64,000 bases of DNA from an uncultured Bacteroidales bacterium (GCA_947305795.1 CAMZEK010000004.1:31732-95731); one strand, 5' to 3'. Numbered from the stretch's first letter, positions 34,895-44,679 are shown. A program made the numbers and translations. Notes: generated by a model not told the origin, from the letters alone.

Positions 34895-37800
34895 ATGAAA
34901 AACCCCGAATACCTTTTTGAAACCAGTTGGGAAGTTTGCAACATGGTGGGCGGCATCTATACTGTGCTTTCGTCCAAGTCGAATGCGATGCGTCAATTAC
35001 TTGGCGATCATTATATTACGGTTGGCCCCGATGTCGTGAAAGAGGCACATGAGACCTTGTATTTCATTGAAGACAACGAGCTTTTCCCCGAATGGCGTGA
35101 GAAGGCCTTGAGTCAGGGCTTGAAATGCCGCATCGGACGCTGGAAGATCGAGAGTAGCCCAATTGCCATTTTAGTGGACTACACTCCTTTGTATCAGTCT
35201 AAGAATGAGATACTTGGCCATCTTTGGGAACAATACGAACTTGACAGCATCCGTGGTCAGTGGGATTACATCGAACCAGTGCTGTTCGGCTATGCCGCTG
35301 GCCAAGTGATAGAGAGTTTTGTGAACTTTAACTTACAGTCTATCAACAATATCGTGGCGCATTTCCATGAGTGGATGGCTGGTTCTGGTGTGCTTTATTT
35401 AAAAGAGCATTGCCCACAGATAGCCACGGTGTTCACGACCCATGCCACTTATATCGGTCGTGCCATTTCGGGCAACGGCTTGCCGCTTTATGAGAACTTG
35501 AAGTCGTATCTGCCTTCGGTGATGGCCATGCAGTTTAATATCGTATCACAGCAGTCGATGGAGCAGAAGGCGGCCAAAAACGCTGACGTTTTCACGACGG
35601 TAAGCGACATCACGGCGCAAGAGTGTGAGCAGTTCCTTTACCGCAAGCCTGATGTGGTGACGATAAACGGTATTGACCACCCACTGCGAAAGGATGCCCA
35701 GGCATTTGCCAAGAAGCGCAATGCCACCCGGGAACAGGTTTTGAAAATCGTTGAAACCCTTTGTGGCGAGCCTATTGACCGCAACTGCCTGATGGTCATC
35801 AATAGTGGTCGCTACGAATTCAAGAACAAGGGCATTGACTTGTATATTGAGGCCTTGCGCCGCCTGAATGTGGACAAGAACCTGAAGCGCACTGTTGTTG
35901 CTGTGATTGCCGTGCCAAGTCATATCGCAGGCCCGTCAAAGGACTTGCAGCATCGCCTTGATGGTACCAACGCCATCATGGGGCACACCGATTTTCCCGC
36001 TACTCACCATGTCTTTGAATATGAGAACGATGCGATTTTAAACACCTTGCGTAACGCTGGCTTGCAAAACGACACCAACGACAAGGTGAAGGTGATGTTC
36101 GTGCCAGCTTACCTTAATGGTGACGACGGCATTTTCAACTTGACGTATTCTGAATTCCTCGCTGCCTTCGATTTCTCGGTATTCCCCTCGTATTACGAGC
36201 CTTGGGGCTACACGCCGCTTGAGAGTGTGGCCTTGGGCATCCCAACTTTGACGACAGATGTATCTGGTTTTGGGAAGTTTGTCCAGCAAAAGTTTGGCGA
36301 CAATGAGGCTGTCGTTGTGGCGCATCGTAAGGATGGCGATGCCGAAAAAGTGATAGAGGTCATCGTCGATTCCTTGCGCCGTTTTCTCGGCATGACCGAA
36401 AAGGGTATGAACAAGGTTTCGGAAGAAGCCTTGAAAGTGGCTGAGAAACTGTTGTGGAAAGACTTGATTGTTAATTATGAAAAAGCCTATGACATAGCGC
36501 TTGAAAAATCGGGAGGCCGTCACTATATGTTGGAACCAGTGCCATATGCCGAGTTGTTGCATGAGGTGGTCTATCAGAAAAATGATACTCCAAGTTGGAA
36601 GAAAGTACTGGTTCAACCTGTTTATTCTGAGGAGATGCGCAAACTGGAGGAACTCTCGCGCAACATCTGGTGGTGCTGGAATGTGGATGCCGTGGAATTA
36701 TTCGAGTCCATCGACCCCGAAGCATGGAAAGCCACAGAGCAAAACCCCGTCGCCTTGATGAAAGGCCTCTCAGTGGAGCAAATTGCTGACCTTGAGAACA
36801 ATGAAGACTTCATCGATCGCCTGAACAAGGTTTACGGTCAATTCAAGGAATACATGGGACAGCCTACACAGCAAAAGGATCTCATCGCTTATTTCAGCAT
36901 GGAATACGGCCTGATGAAGTGCCTGAAAATCTATTCAGGAGGCCTCGGCATCCTGGCTGGCGACTATATGAAACAGGCTTCCGATTCGAACGCTAACATG
37001 GTGGGAATCGGATTGTTATATCGTTACGGCTACTTCGCTCAGGAAATCACCGTTTCAGGCGAGCAGCGTGCCGAGTATATTCCGCAACGGTTCTCGCAAC
37101 TGCCACTGATTCCTGTCCGCGACGAGCACGGCGACTGGGTGAAGGTGAGCATCGCCTTCCCAGGACGCTCGGTCTATGCCAAGGCCTGGCGCGTCGATGT
37201 GGGTAGGGTAGGGCTGTACCTGCTCGATACCGACATTGAAGAGAACTCTACTGAGGACCGTGGCATCACGAGTCGGTTATATGGCGGTGACAGCGAAATG
37301 CGCATCAAACAAGAGATGTTCCTTGGCGTGGGCGGCATTCGTTTGCTCGAAGCACTCGGATTGAAACCCATTGTGTATCATTGCAATGAGGGTCATGCGG
37401 CCTTCAGCGGACTTGAACGCTTGCGTGTGTATATCAACAAGCACAATCTCGATTTTGATGTAGCTTTGGAGCTGGTCAGGACTTCGACTTTGTTTACGAC
37501 GCACACCCCTGTACCTGCCGGACACGATGCTTTTGAGGAGCATCTCATCCGTACTTACATGCCACACTATGCCAACCGCATGAATATCAGTTGGGAACGC
37601 TTTATGGGCTTGGGCCGCTTCAATCCGAATGACCCGAATGAAAAATTCTCAATGAGCGTCCTGGCCACCAACCTCAGCCAAGAGGTGAATGGTGTGAGCA
37701 AGATTCACGGACGTGTGTCAAGAGAGATGTTCCAGTCGCTGTGGCCGGGCTATTTCGCCGAGGAGAACCACATCGGAAGCGTCACCAACGGCGTACACCT

Positions 37801-39121
37801 ACCTACTTGGGCCGATCGCAAATGGCAACGGCTCTATTGGAAGACCTTTGGTAACGATCTTGTTGACAATCAATCTGATGTGAAGGTATGGGAACGCATT
37901 TATGATGTGCCGGATGCAGAAATCTGGAATATCCGTAAGCAACTCAAGCACGAACTGATTGCTTATCTCGGTGAAAAAGTGAAAGAGGATATGCGCCAAC
38001 GCCAAGAAAGTCCGAAACTGATTCTACAGACGGTCAACAACCTGAACGAGAATGCTTTAATCGTTGGTTTTGCTCGTCGCTTTGCTACCTACAAGCGCGC
38101 ACATTTGCTCTTTGGCAACTTGGAACGCCTTTCGCAGTTGGTCAACGATCCGAAACGCCCTGTCATATTTCTCTTTGCAGGCAAGGCACACCCCAACGAC
38201 AAGGCTGGTCAAGACCTTATCAAGATGATTATCGACATCTCACGCAAGCCTGAGTTTATTGGTAAGATTTTGTTTATCAGTAACTACGACATGGAATTAG
38301 GCAACCGCCTGACGAGTTGTGTCGATGTGTGGCTCAACACGCCGACGCGCCCACTTGAAGCCTCTGGCACCAGTGGCGAAAAGGCCGTGATGAATGGTGT
38401 GCTCAACTTCTCCGTACTTGATGGTTGGTGGGCTGAGGGCTATCGTCCTGATGCAGGCTGGGCCATTCAGGAGAAACGTACCTATCAGGACCAGCGTTAT
38501 CAAGATGAAATGGATGCCGAAACGATTTACAACACACTAGAGAATGAGATAGTTCCGCTCTATTTCGCACGTGACAAGGATGAAGTCCCGACAGGTTGGG
38601 TGGCTGCGATGAAAAAGTGTTTGGCCGAGATTTCGCCCCGTTTCACGATGAAACGCATGATGGATGATTATTTCGAGTTGTATTACAACAAGTTAATCAA
38701 GCGTACGAATTGGATGCGGGCCAACCGTTACCAAAAGGCCTTTGAAATCAACTCATGGAAGAACCGCGTTCGTGCCAATTGGGACAAGATTGAGGTGAAG
38801 TCACTGATTTTGCCCGACACTGACGTGCGTCCGCTCACCTTTGGCGAATTGTTCATTGCGGAAGTCACGCTACTCACACCAGATTTGGAACCTGGAGACA
38901 TTGGTGTCGAGTTGCTGTTTGGCAACAAGAACAGCAATGTGGTGGATGAAATTGACCTCATTGAGAAGATGAAGCTCGTCGATTCGGGCGATGGCTGGGT
39001 GAAATATTATATCAAGGTGCCGATGAAGCGCGCTGGTATTTACAATTACACCTTCCGTGTTTATCCTACTAACCCGATGCTACCGCATCGCCAGGATTTT
39101 CCGTTGGTGAAGTGGATTTAA
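34895..39121 (+). CDS. Fused glycogen synthase (GT3) - alpha-glucan phosphorylase (GT35)
   Basis: A 1408-residue fusion. Residues ~1-550 form a GT3-type glycogen synthase: ETSWEVCNMVGGIYTVLSSK at the start, and FPSYYEPWGYTPLESVALG as the donor-site motif near residue 430. Residues ~570-680 (LSRNIWWCWNVDAVELFESI) are the DUF3417-type domain of GlgP-like phosphorylases. The phosphorylase part has AYFSMEYGL, YSGGLGILAGDYMK and EASGTSGEKAVMNG, whose lysine should bind pyridoxal phosphate, followed by LNFSVLDGWWAEGY. One polypeptide could thus both extend and phosphorolyse alpha-glucan. The ATG at 34895 is chosen over an upstream TTG in the A/T repeat. Its stop overlaps that of the convergent rhamnosidase gene by two bases. 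Confidence 0.9.
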   Translation: MKNPEYLFETSWEVCNMVGGIYTVLSSKSNAMRQLLGDHYITVGPDVVKEAHETLYFIEDNELFPEWREKALSQGLKCRIGRWKIESSPIAILVDYTPLYQSKNEILGHLWEQYELDSIRGQWDYIEPVLFGYAAGQVIESFVNFNLQSINNIVAHFHEWMAGSGVLYLKEHCPQIATVFTTHATYIGRAISGNGLPLYENLKSYLPSVMAMQFNIVSQQSMEQKAAKNADVFTTVSDITAQECEQFLYRKPDVVTINGIDHPLRKDAQAFAKKRNATREQVLKIVETLCGEPIDRNCLMVINSGRYEFKNKGIDLYIEALRRLNVDKNLKRTVVAVIAVPSHIAGPSKDLQHRLDGTNAIMGHTDFPATHHVFEYENDAILNTLRNAGLQNDTNDKVKVMFVPAYLNGDDGIFNLTYSEFLAAFDFSVFPSYYEPWGYTPLESVALGIPTLTTDVSGFGKFVQQKFGDNEAVVVAHRKDGDAEKVIEVIVDSLRRFLGMTEKGMNKVSEEALKVAEKLLWKDLIVNYEKAYDIALEKSGGRHYMLEPVPYAELLHEVVYQKNDTPSWKKVLVQPVYSEEMRKLEELSRNIWWCWNVDAVELFESIDPEAWKATEQNPVALMKGLSVEQIADLENNEDFIDRLNKVYGQFKEYMGQPTQQKDLIAYFSMEYGLMKCLKIYSGGLGILAGDYMKQASDSNANMVGIGLLYRYGYFAQEITVSGEQRAEYIPQRFSQLPLIPVRDEHGDWVKVSIAFPGRSVYAKAWRVDVGRVGLYLLDTDIEENSTEDRGITSRLYGGDSEMRIKQEMFLGVGGIRLLEALGLKPIVYHCNEGHAAFSGLERLRVYINKHNLDFDVALELVRTSTLFTTHTPVPAGHDAFEEHLIRTYMPHYANRMNISWERFMGLGRFNPNDPNEKFSMSVLATNLSQEVNGVSKIHGRVSREMFQSLWPGYFAEENHIGSVTNGVHLPTWADRKWQRLYWKTFGNDLVDNQSDVKVWERIYDVPDAEIWNIRKQLKHELIAYLGEKVKEDMRQRQESPKLILQTVNNLNENALIVGFARRFATYKRAHLLFGNLERLSQLVNDPKRPVIFLFAGKAHPNDKAGQDLIKMIIDISRKPEFIGKILFISNYDMELGNRLTSCVDVWLNTPTRPLEASGTSGEKAVMNGVLNFSVLDGWWAEGYRPDAGWAIQEKRTYQDQRYQDEMDAETIYNTLENEIVPLYFARDKDEVPTGWVAAMKKCLAEISPRFTMKRMMDDYFELYYNKLIKRTNWMRANRYQKAFEINSWKNRVRANWDKIEVKSLILPDTDVRPLTFGELFIAEVTLLTPDLEPGDIGVELLFGNKNSNVVDEIDLIEKMKLVDSGDGWVKYYIKVPMKRAGIYNYTFRVYPTNPMLPHRQDFPLVKWI

Positions 39122-41820
39122 TCGCCCTTGAGCGTTGAACTCAAGTGGTAATGCCCGCTGCCGTAAATGGCTGATTGATAGCCATCGGCAGTGGGCATTT
39201 GTATTTCTGCAGTGGTGTTGGCGGGAATGGTGATGTCCCAATCAAAACGGTTGCCTTCGCGTTTCCAATGGCTCTCGATACGGCCTGAAACAGATTTAAA
39301 AGTGCAGTTTACAAAGCTCAGTCCTTCAATGGGATAGGGCTTCAACAAGATTTTGCTGTAGCCTGGCTCAAGGGCACGGATGCCGCCGAGGTATTCATAT
39401 TCCCATAGGATGAGGTCGCCGAGCAGCATTACATGGTTGCCCGAGTTCATGGCAGGATCGGCGGTGTTGCCGTTCCAGAGTTCCCAAATGGTGGTGGCGC
39501 CGTTGCGGACCATGTAGCCCCAACTCGGGTAGGTGTCGTTGGTGGCAATCTTCATTGCGAGGTCACCATGACCGTATTCCGTTAGGCAGCGCATCAGCTG
39601 CTGTATGCCGATGACGCCCGTTGAGACATGGCCGTCGCATTCGTTCATCGTCTTGTCAACGATGCTTTCCATCACCTTATCTTCCAAACCTTTCGGCACC
39701 ATGCCGAACCATAAAGGCAAGATGTTGGCAGTGACGGTGTTGTTGGCGTAGACTCCCGTCACTCGGTTGAAATACTTGTCGTTGAAGGCGATGGTGGAGG
39801 TGGTGATTTCCTGCTTGAAGAATGCCACGTCTTCATCGAAGCCTAAAATCTCAGCAAACTTGGCCATCTTGTCACAGAGGTAACAATAGAACGGCGTGGA
39901 GATGACCGTAGCATCGGTGATGCGAGACGCGTCGTTGGAGTGGATGAGCTCGAGTGACTCGGGCGGCATGCACCAGTCGCCGTAAGTGTCGCGGGGCATG
40001 AGGCCAGCCCGCATATAGTCGTTTTTCATGTGGAGCATCCATTTCTTCCAAGCCGCATAGTGTTGTCGGATGGGCTCCACGTCGCCAAAACGGGTGTAGA
40101 GCATGTCGGTCACGGTGACCATGGCACCAGGCCAGGTCATGTTGTCAGTGTAGCCGCGCCAATAGGGTGGGATGACATTGGCCAGCGAGCCGTTGTCCCA
40201 CTGGCTGTCTTCGGCATCGGTGAGCCATTTGGCGTAGAGTTGGTGATTGCCGAAAATGTATGACTCACCGTAGTTGCCCGTGGTGCGGTCGCCGGTCCAG
40301 CCCAAACGCTCGTCGCGTTGCGGGCAGTCCGTAGGCATGGAGCGGTAATTGCCGCGAATGCCCCAATAGGCGTTGTGATACACGGCGTTGATGATTTCAT
40401 TGGAGGTCTCAAACGAACCCGTAACGGGCATCTCGTCGTAAATCACCCAGCCTTCGAAATCATCCAAATTGGGCGTTTCGCGCAGGCCGGAAATTTCAAC
40501 GTAGCGGAATCCATGATAGACGAACATCGGGCGCCAATGTGTTTCACTGCCTTTCATAATGAGACGATCAGTGCATTCCGCGCCGCGCAGGTTGGCGGTA
40601 TAAAGCAGGCTGTCAGGAGTCAATAATTCGGCGAAACGCAGGGTTACGGTGTCGCCCGCCTGTTGTCCGCGCACCTTTATATTAATGAAGCCGACCATGT
40701 TTTGGCTCATGTCCAAATACCATTTGTCGCCCTTCTGGAACAGGCTGACAGGCTTCAGCGTGTCCATCATGGTGATGTTGGGGTTGGGTTGGGCACTGAG
40801 TTGGCCTTCAGGAGCCTCGACGAGTTCGGCTTGGAGCCAAGCAGAATCGTCGTAACCGATTTTGTTCCAATTGCCGAGGTCAAGGTTTTCATCATAGGTT
40901 TCGCCATCCCATTCGTTGGCGGTGCGAATGGGGCCTCGGTTGCTGATTTTCCAGGTTTCATCACTGAAAATCAGTTCCTTTTGACCGTCTTGGTAGGTCA
41001 CTTCCAACTGCAACAGCAGTCGTGGCGTGCCAAAGCCAAACACGTTTTCGGAGTCGTCCCAATTGGGATTTTTGGCGTTGTAGCGTATCGTTGTGTAGCG
41101 ACCGCCTTCAAGGATGATGCCGATGGCATTGTCGCCGCTGTTGAGCATCTTAGTGGCATCGAAAGTGTTGAAATACACACGTTTGGAGTACCAGGAAAGG
41201 GTAGGCTTCAGCAACTCCTTAGGCGCGATTTCGGTGCCGTTGAGGTAAGCACTGTACACGCCCATGCCACTGACATATAGTCTTGCCTCACTGATTTCGC
41301 CGTGAAGGGCAAACTCCTTGCGCAAGTAACGCGCCGCCAAGCGGGTGTGGCCTTCCAAAACATCGTCCTCAAACTCACGTCCAATCCATTTTGCTTGCCA
41401 GTTGTCTTGGCTCAACAAACTGATTTCGAAGGATTGCACTTCACTCTCCACTTTGGCCTTACCTTTGTCGTTTCTGACGGTGGCGATGACTTTCCAATAG
41501 GCCTTGTCGCGGCTTTGGAGTGCCTTGCCCTCGTATGGGATGTAAAGCATTTGATTTGAGGTCGTCACGCCCGAATCCCAAAGGTCGCCAATGCATTTTT
41601 GGGCGTTTTCGGCAGTCGAAGCCACGATGATGCGGTAGTTTTGTTGCACGACATTGTTTTCCGTGGTTTCGTATTGCCAACTGAAGCGAGGTTGTGCCGT
41701 AGATAGAGCCTGAGGATGGACTTGTTGCTCTACATTGGGATTGACGATGCTGATATTCAGGTTGTTGGTGCACGATGTGAGGCTCCAAATGACCAATAGT
41801 AGGAAAGAAAGACGTTTCAT
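39118..41820 (-). CDS. GH78 alpha-L-rhamnosidase lipoprotein
   Basis: A 900-residue secreted lipoprotein (signal ending IWSLTSC). An N-terminal Fn3-like domain (PRFSWQYETTENNVVQQNYR) precedes two beta-sandwich domains (YVSGMGVYSAYLNGTEI, RYVEISGL). The (alpha/alpha)6 barrel has the GH78 signature MPTDCPQRDERLGWTGD near residue 500, with the catalytic acid region. It ends in a C-terminal beta-domain. It should release terminal alpha-L-rhamnose from plant or bacterial glycans in the periplasm or at the surface. No SusC/SusD pair is adjacent, so it is not part of a typical utilisation locus. No clear -7 promoter box was found in the 186 bases upstream. Confidence 0.9.
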   Translation of the reverse strand: MKRLSFLLLVIWSLTSCTNNLNISIVNPNVEQQVHPQALSTAQPRFSWQYETTENNVVQQNYRIIVASTAENAQKCIGDLWDSGVTTSNQMLYIPYEGKALQSRDKAYWKVIATVRNDKGKAKVESEVQSFEISLLSQDNWQAKWIGREFEDDVLEGHTRLAARYLRKEFALHGEISEARLYVSGMGVYSAYLNGTEIAPKELLKPTLSWYSKRVYFNTFDATKMLNSGDNAIGIILEGGRYTTIRYNAKNPNWDDSENVFGFGTPRLLLQLEVTYQDGQKELIFSDETWKISNRGPIRTANEWDGETYDENLDLGNWNKIGYDDSAWLQAELVEAPEGQLSAQPNPNITMMDTLKPVSLFQKGDKWYLDMSQNMVGFINIKVRGQQAGDTVTLRFAELLTPDSLLYTANLRGAECTDRLIMKGSETHWRPMFVYHGFRYVEISGLRETPNLDDFEGWVIYDEMPVTGSFETSNEIINAVYHNAYWGIRGNYRSMPTDCPQRDERLGWTGDRTTGNYGESYIFGNHQLYAKWLTDAEDSQWDNGSLANVIPPYWRGYTDNMTWPGAMVTVTDMLYTRFGDVEPIRQHYAAWKKWMLHMKNDYMRAGLMPRDTYGDWCMPPESLELIHSNDASRITDATVISTPFYCYLCDKMAKFAEILGFDEDVAFFKQEITTSTIAFNDKYFNRVTGVYANNTVTANILPLWFGMVPKGLEDKVMESIVDKTMNECDGHVSTGVIGIQQLMRCLTEYGHGDLAMKIATNDTYPSWGYMVRNGATTIWELWNGNTADPAMNSGNHVMLLGDLILWEYEYLGGIRALEPGYSKILLKPYPIEGLSFVNCTFKSVSGRIESHWKREGNRFDWDITIPANTTAEIQMPTADGYQSAIYGSGHYHLSSTLKGD

Positions 41821-41925
41821 GGTTTTGAGGTTATCAAATGTTTACCGGTTTGTTGCAGATTTCAAGTTCAAAGTTCGATTTGGTCGGATGGCAAATCCAG
41901 CAGGACAAGATCAATTTTTAAAAAC

Positions 41926-41950
41926 AAACCCGCAAAGCCTTTGCGGGTTT
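41926..41950 (-). terminator. Intrinsic terminator of the small lipoprotein gene
   Basis: An 11-base perfect stem (AAACCCGCAAA / TTTGCGGGTTT) has a 3-base loop. On the minus strand it is followed by GTTTTTAAAAA. It lies 57 bases beyond the stop of the minus-strand lipoprotein gene at 42007-42477. Confidence 0.85.
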
Positions 41951-42006
41951 GAAATAGTAGTGTTTCAATCAGTGTTTATGCTGACTTTACGTCAAGTTTA
42001 GATCAA

Positions 42007-42477
42007 TTACTGTTTGTAAGCGACATTGTTGAGATTTCCGGTAATGGGGAAAGAAGTTCCTTCATAATATGCATCTCCGGCAATTGTACTTGTGAATGAA
42101 AGCGTATTGTTTGACAGCGTTCCACTATTGTGGGTAATCGTCATGATAATTGTGATATCCTCATCCGTTTCTGTGGTGGTTTCAGGGTCAAAGACAATTG
42201 TATTTCCGGAAACCTCAGCTTCGGTATTGAAGTATCCAGATACAATCATCGAAGTAGCTGATGATGACGATTTTGTAAGTGTCAATGTTGCATTGCTAGC
42301 CGAAATGGGTTCAGTATACGTTTCCCCATAAATGGTCACAGTAAATGACCCGTTGACATTGAGGAGATAAGTGCCTTCAAACTGATCTCTGTAATCGATT
42401 TTTGAGCAACTGCTCAGCACAAGAATGGCAGCAAAAAAGGCTCCCACAAACATTTTCATAAAAACGTTCTTTTTCAT
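42007..42477 (-). CDS. Small lipoprotein of unknown function
   Basis: A 156-residue protein with a lipoprotein signal peptide (LVLSSC lipobox at about residue 24). The mature part is rich in Thr, Ser and beta-branched residues, with alternating strand-like patterns (YLLNVNGSFTVTIYGE, ATLTLTKSSSSATSM). This suggests a small beta-barrel or sandwich of the kind often called lipocalin-like in Bacteroidales. No catalytic motif is visible. It is a single-gene transcript: it has its own well-formed promoter (42634-42666) and terminator (41926-41950). Internal ATGs at residues 6 and 8 are possible alternative starts. Confidence 0.75.
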   Translation of the reverse strand: MKKNVFMKMFVGAFFAAILVLSSCSKIDYRDQFEGTYLLNVNGSFTVTIYGETYTEPISASNATLTLTKSSSSATSMIVSGYFNTEAEVSGNTIVFDPETTTETDEDITIIMTITHNSGTLSNNTLSFTSTIAGDAYYEGTSFPITGNLNNVAYKQ

Positions 42478-42633
42478 CTTTTAACCCTGGGTTTGTGTCG
42501 GGTGCAACTTTTATTTCCTCTCTAGCACCTGAAAGGATTGTCTATTTGTCTTTAAAAGAAGTGTGGTGCTGAAATACAATTCAAAACTTGCATAACACTT
42601 CTTTAGTTCGATATATAGGCTTACAGAACCTCT

Positions 42634-42666
42634 GCAAAAATACTATTTTTTTTAAATGCAAGCAAA
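42634..42666 (-). promoter_or_regulatory. Bacteroidota promoter (-33 and -7) for the small lipoprotein gene
   Basis: On the minus strand TTTG (42666-42663) is followed after 20 bases by TATTTTTGC (42642-42634), close to the Bacteroidota consensus for both boxes. The predicted start of transcription leaves a leader of ~150 bases before the lipoprotein ATG. That leader contains no obvious open frame. Confidence 0.7.
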
Positions 42667-42715
42667 AGACGAGAAAAACTTATTTTGTTTTTGAAGCCGA
42701 ATGAAGCCAAAAATG

Positions 42716-42746
42716 TTGTTGATTGAACGAAAATGTCTATATTTGC
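42716..42746 (+). promoter_or_regulatory. Bacteroidota promoter (-33 and -7) for the NfeD-stomatin operon
   Basis: TTG (42716-42718) is followed after 19 bases by TATATTTGC (42738-42746), matching TTTG/TAnnTTTG. The ATG of the NfeD gene is only 20 bases past the box, so the leader is very short. It is divergent from the lipoprotein promoter about 70 bases away. Confidence 0.75.
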
Positions 42747-42766
42747 AGAATCAAAACAAAGTTGTC

Positions 42767-43198
42767 ATGGAAGTCTATCAAATCTGGCTCATTGCCGCCA
42801 TCATCTTAGTCATCCTTGAAATCGCCACTGCGGGTTTCGGGGTCATCTGCTTCGCCATCGGTGCGGGCTTTGCCGCTCTTGCCGCTGGATTAGGCGCGAA
42901 CGTCACTTGGCAAATCGTCATCTTTGCCATCGTCTCGCTGTTGACCTTCATTTTCCTGAGACCCATCGTGATGCGATTCCTCGACAAGCGGTCGAAGGAC
43001 GTGAAGACCAACGCCGATGCACTTGTTGGACGCAAAGGCATCGTCTCTGAGCGCATTGATGCAACGCAGCATACAGGTCGCGTGGCCATCGACGGCGACG
43101 ACTGGAAGGCCGTGTCGGAAAACGGCGAGGTCATTGAGAAAGGCGAGCAAGTCGAAATCGTGAAACTGGACAGCATAATAGTAACCGTAAAACAATAA
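42767..43198 (+). CDS. NfeD-like membrane protein
   Basis: A 143-residue short NfeD protein. It has two to three membrane segments near the N-terminus (IWLIAAIILVILEIATAG; VICFAIGAGFAALAAGL; IVIFAIVSLLTFIFL) and then a soluble OB-fold domain from about residue 80 (ADALVGRKGIVSERI, GRVAIDGDDWKA, VEIVKLDSIIVTVK). Short NfeD proteins partner with SPFH proteins at the inner membrane. The partner gene follows after 5 bases. The start at 42767 is fixed by the family opening and by the promoter just upstream; codons further upstream lie across that promoter. Confidence 0.9.
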   Translation: MEVYQIWLIAAIILVILEIATAGFGVICFAIGAGFAALAAGLGANVTWQIVIFAIVSLLTFIFLRPIVMRFLDKRSKDVKTNADALVGRKGIVSERIDATQHTGRVAIDGDDWKAVSENGEVIEKGEQVEIVKLDSIIVTVKQ

Positions 43199-43203
43199 GC
43201 ATC

Positions 43204-44166
43204 ATGAACGTCACCATCACCAACGTTGTATTAATCGTATTAGTAGCCCTCGTCGTGATTTACATCCTGCGAGGCATTAAGATTGTTTCCCAGTCGGAAA
43301 CCATGATCGTCGAGCGCCTCGGCAAGTATAACCGCACCTTGAACGCGGGCATCAACGTCATCTTGCCCATCATCGAGCAGGCCAAGGAAACCATCGTCCG
43401 CCGTCAGACTGGTGCTATGTCGCGCACCTCGCGCATTGACATGCGTGAGCAAGTGTATGACTTTGACAAACAGAGTGTTATCACTAAAGATAACGTCATG
43501 ACGGAAATCAATGCCTTGCTCTATTTCCAGATTGTTGACCCGATGAAGGCGGTCTACGAAATCCAGAACCTGCCCGTGGCCATTGAAAAACTCACGCAGA
43601 CCACGCTCCGTAACGTGGTCGGTGAGATGGAACTTGACGAAACCTTGACTTCACGTGATACCATCAACTCGAAACTCCGCAATGTGCTTGACGATGCCAC
43701 CAACAAATGGGGCGTCAAGGTAAATCGTGTTGAGTTGCAAGATATTACGCCGCCTGAGAGCATTCGCCGCACCATGGAACTCCAGATGCAGGCCGAGCGT
43801 AATCGTCGTGCAGAAATCCTGAAGGCCGAGGGTGAGAAACAGGCGCAAATCCTGAACTCAGAAGGTGAGAAGCAGGCTGAAATCAATGCGGCAGAGGCTG
43901 AGAAGCAGGCCAATATATTGAAGGCCGAAGGTGAGGCCAAGGCCAAGGTGCTGCAAGCTGAAGCCGAAGCCACCGCCATCCGCAATATCGCCGATGCTGT
44001 TTCCGATAGGGGAGCGGATCCTGTCAATTACCTGCTTGCCGTAAAGTATATCGAAACGCTGAAGGAAGTGGCTGGCGGTCAGCAGAATAAGACCGTCTAT
44101 CTGCCATACGAGGCCTCCAACCTGCTCGGCTCGTTGGGCGGCATCAAGGACATGTTCGGAAAGTGA
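43204..44166 (+). CDS. SPFH/band 7 (stomatin-like, QmcA-type) membrane protein
   Basis: A 320-residue protein. It has an N-terminal membrane anchor (residues ~5-24), a band 7 domain (IVSQSETMIVERLGKYNRTL, ALLYFQIVDPMKAVYEI, TLRNVVGEMELDETLTSRD) and a long coiled-coil from about residue 195 rich in ILKAEGEKQAQ-type repeats. A short C-terminal tail (YLPYEASNLLGSLGG) matches stomatin-like proteins. Such proteins oligomerise into membrane microdomain scaffolds together with NfeD, the product of the upstream gene. Confidence 0.92.
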   Translation: MNVTITNVVLIVLVALVVIYILRGIKIVSQSETMIVERLGKYNRTLNAGINVILPIIEQAKETIVRRQTGAMSRTSRIDMREQVYDFDKQSVITKDNVMTEINALLYFQIVDPMKAVYEIQNLPVAIEKLTQTTLRNVVGEMELDETLTSRDTINSKLRNVLDDATNKWGVKVNRVELQDITPPESIRRTMELQMQAERNRRAEILKAEGEKQAQILNSEGEKQAEINAAEAEKQANILKAEGEAKAKVLQAEAEATAIRNIADAVSDRGADPVNYLLAVKYIETLKEVAGGQQNKTVYLPYEASNLLGSLGGIKDMFGK

Positions 44167-44181
44167 TTGCACTCGTAGTGT

Positions 44182-44679
44182 ATGGAGCTTTTGGATTTGT
44201 ACGATAAGAACCTGAAAATCACTGGGAAAACCATCGAGCGGGGCCAACCCATCCCGCATGGCTACCAGATTCCCATTGTGGCAGTGCTCATTCATAACGA
44301 CCAAGGACAGTTCCTCATCCAAAAAGTGGCTGAAAGGAAAGGCAACTACTATGCCACCACCGCAGGCCATGTGAAAAGCGGGGAGACGGATTTTGCCCAG
44401 GCCATGTTGCGTGAGTTGAAGGAGGAAATCGGGCTTTCAGTTACCAAAGGAGAGTTGGAGCTGGTGAAGATTCGCCGCTATGAGTATAAGTTCACGTTCC
44501 TATATATAATAAGGTGTAATGTGCCGGTCTCTATGTTGCGCCTCCAGAAGGACGAGGTGGAGTCGGTGGCATGGATGTCGTTGGACGAAATTGAGGAGCT
44601 TTGCCGGCAGGGATTGTTCAACCGTACGCATTACCGTTTGCTGCACGATTGCGTGGAAAGTGATTTTTTCAGAAAGTAA
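44182..44679 (+). CDS. Nudix hydrolase
   Basis: A 165-residue Nudix protein of the isopentenyl-isomerase/YfcD-like branch, judged from its opening MELLDLYDKNLKITGKTIERG. The Nudix box is GHVKSGETDFAQAMLRELKE plus EIGL, near residues 74-97. Between the first Glu and the RE pair there are eight residues, against seven in the standard box. Members hydrolyse nucleoside diphosphate-linked substrates with magnesium; the actual substrate is unknown. It follows the stomatin gene by 15 bases. A T-run follows its stop without a hairpin. Confidence 0.85.
   Translation: MELLDLYDKNLKITGKTIERGQPIPHGYQIPIVAVLIHNDQGQFLIQKVAERKGNYYATTAGHVKSGETDFAQAMLRELKEEIGLSVTKGELELVKIRRYEYKFTFLYIIRCNVPVSMLRLQKDEVESVAWMSLDEIEELCRQGLFNRTHYRLLHDCVESDFFRK

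Noticed and set aside
39118..41820. Polysaccharide utilisation locus around the rhamnosidase
   Set aside because: No SusC/SusD pair, sensor or second glycosidase is adjacent.
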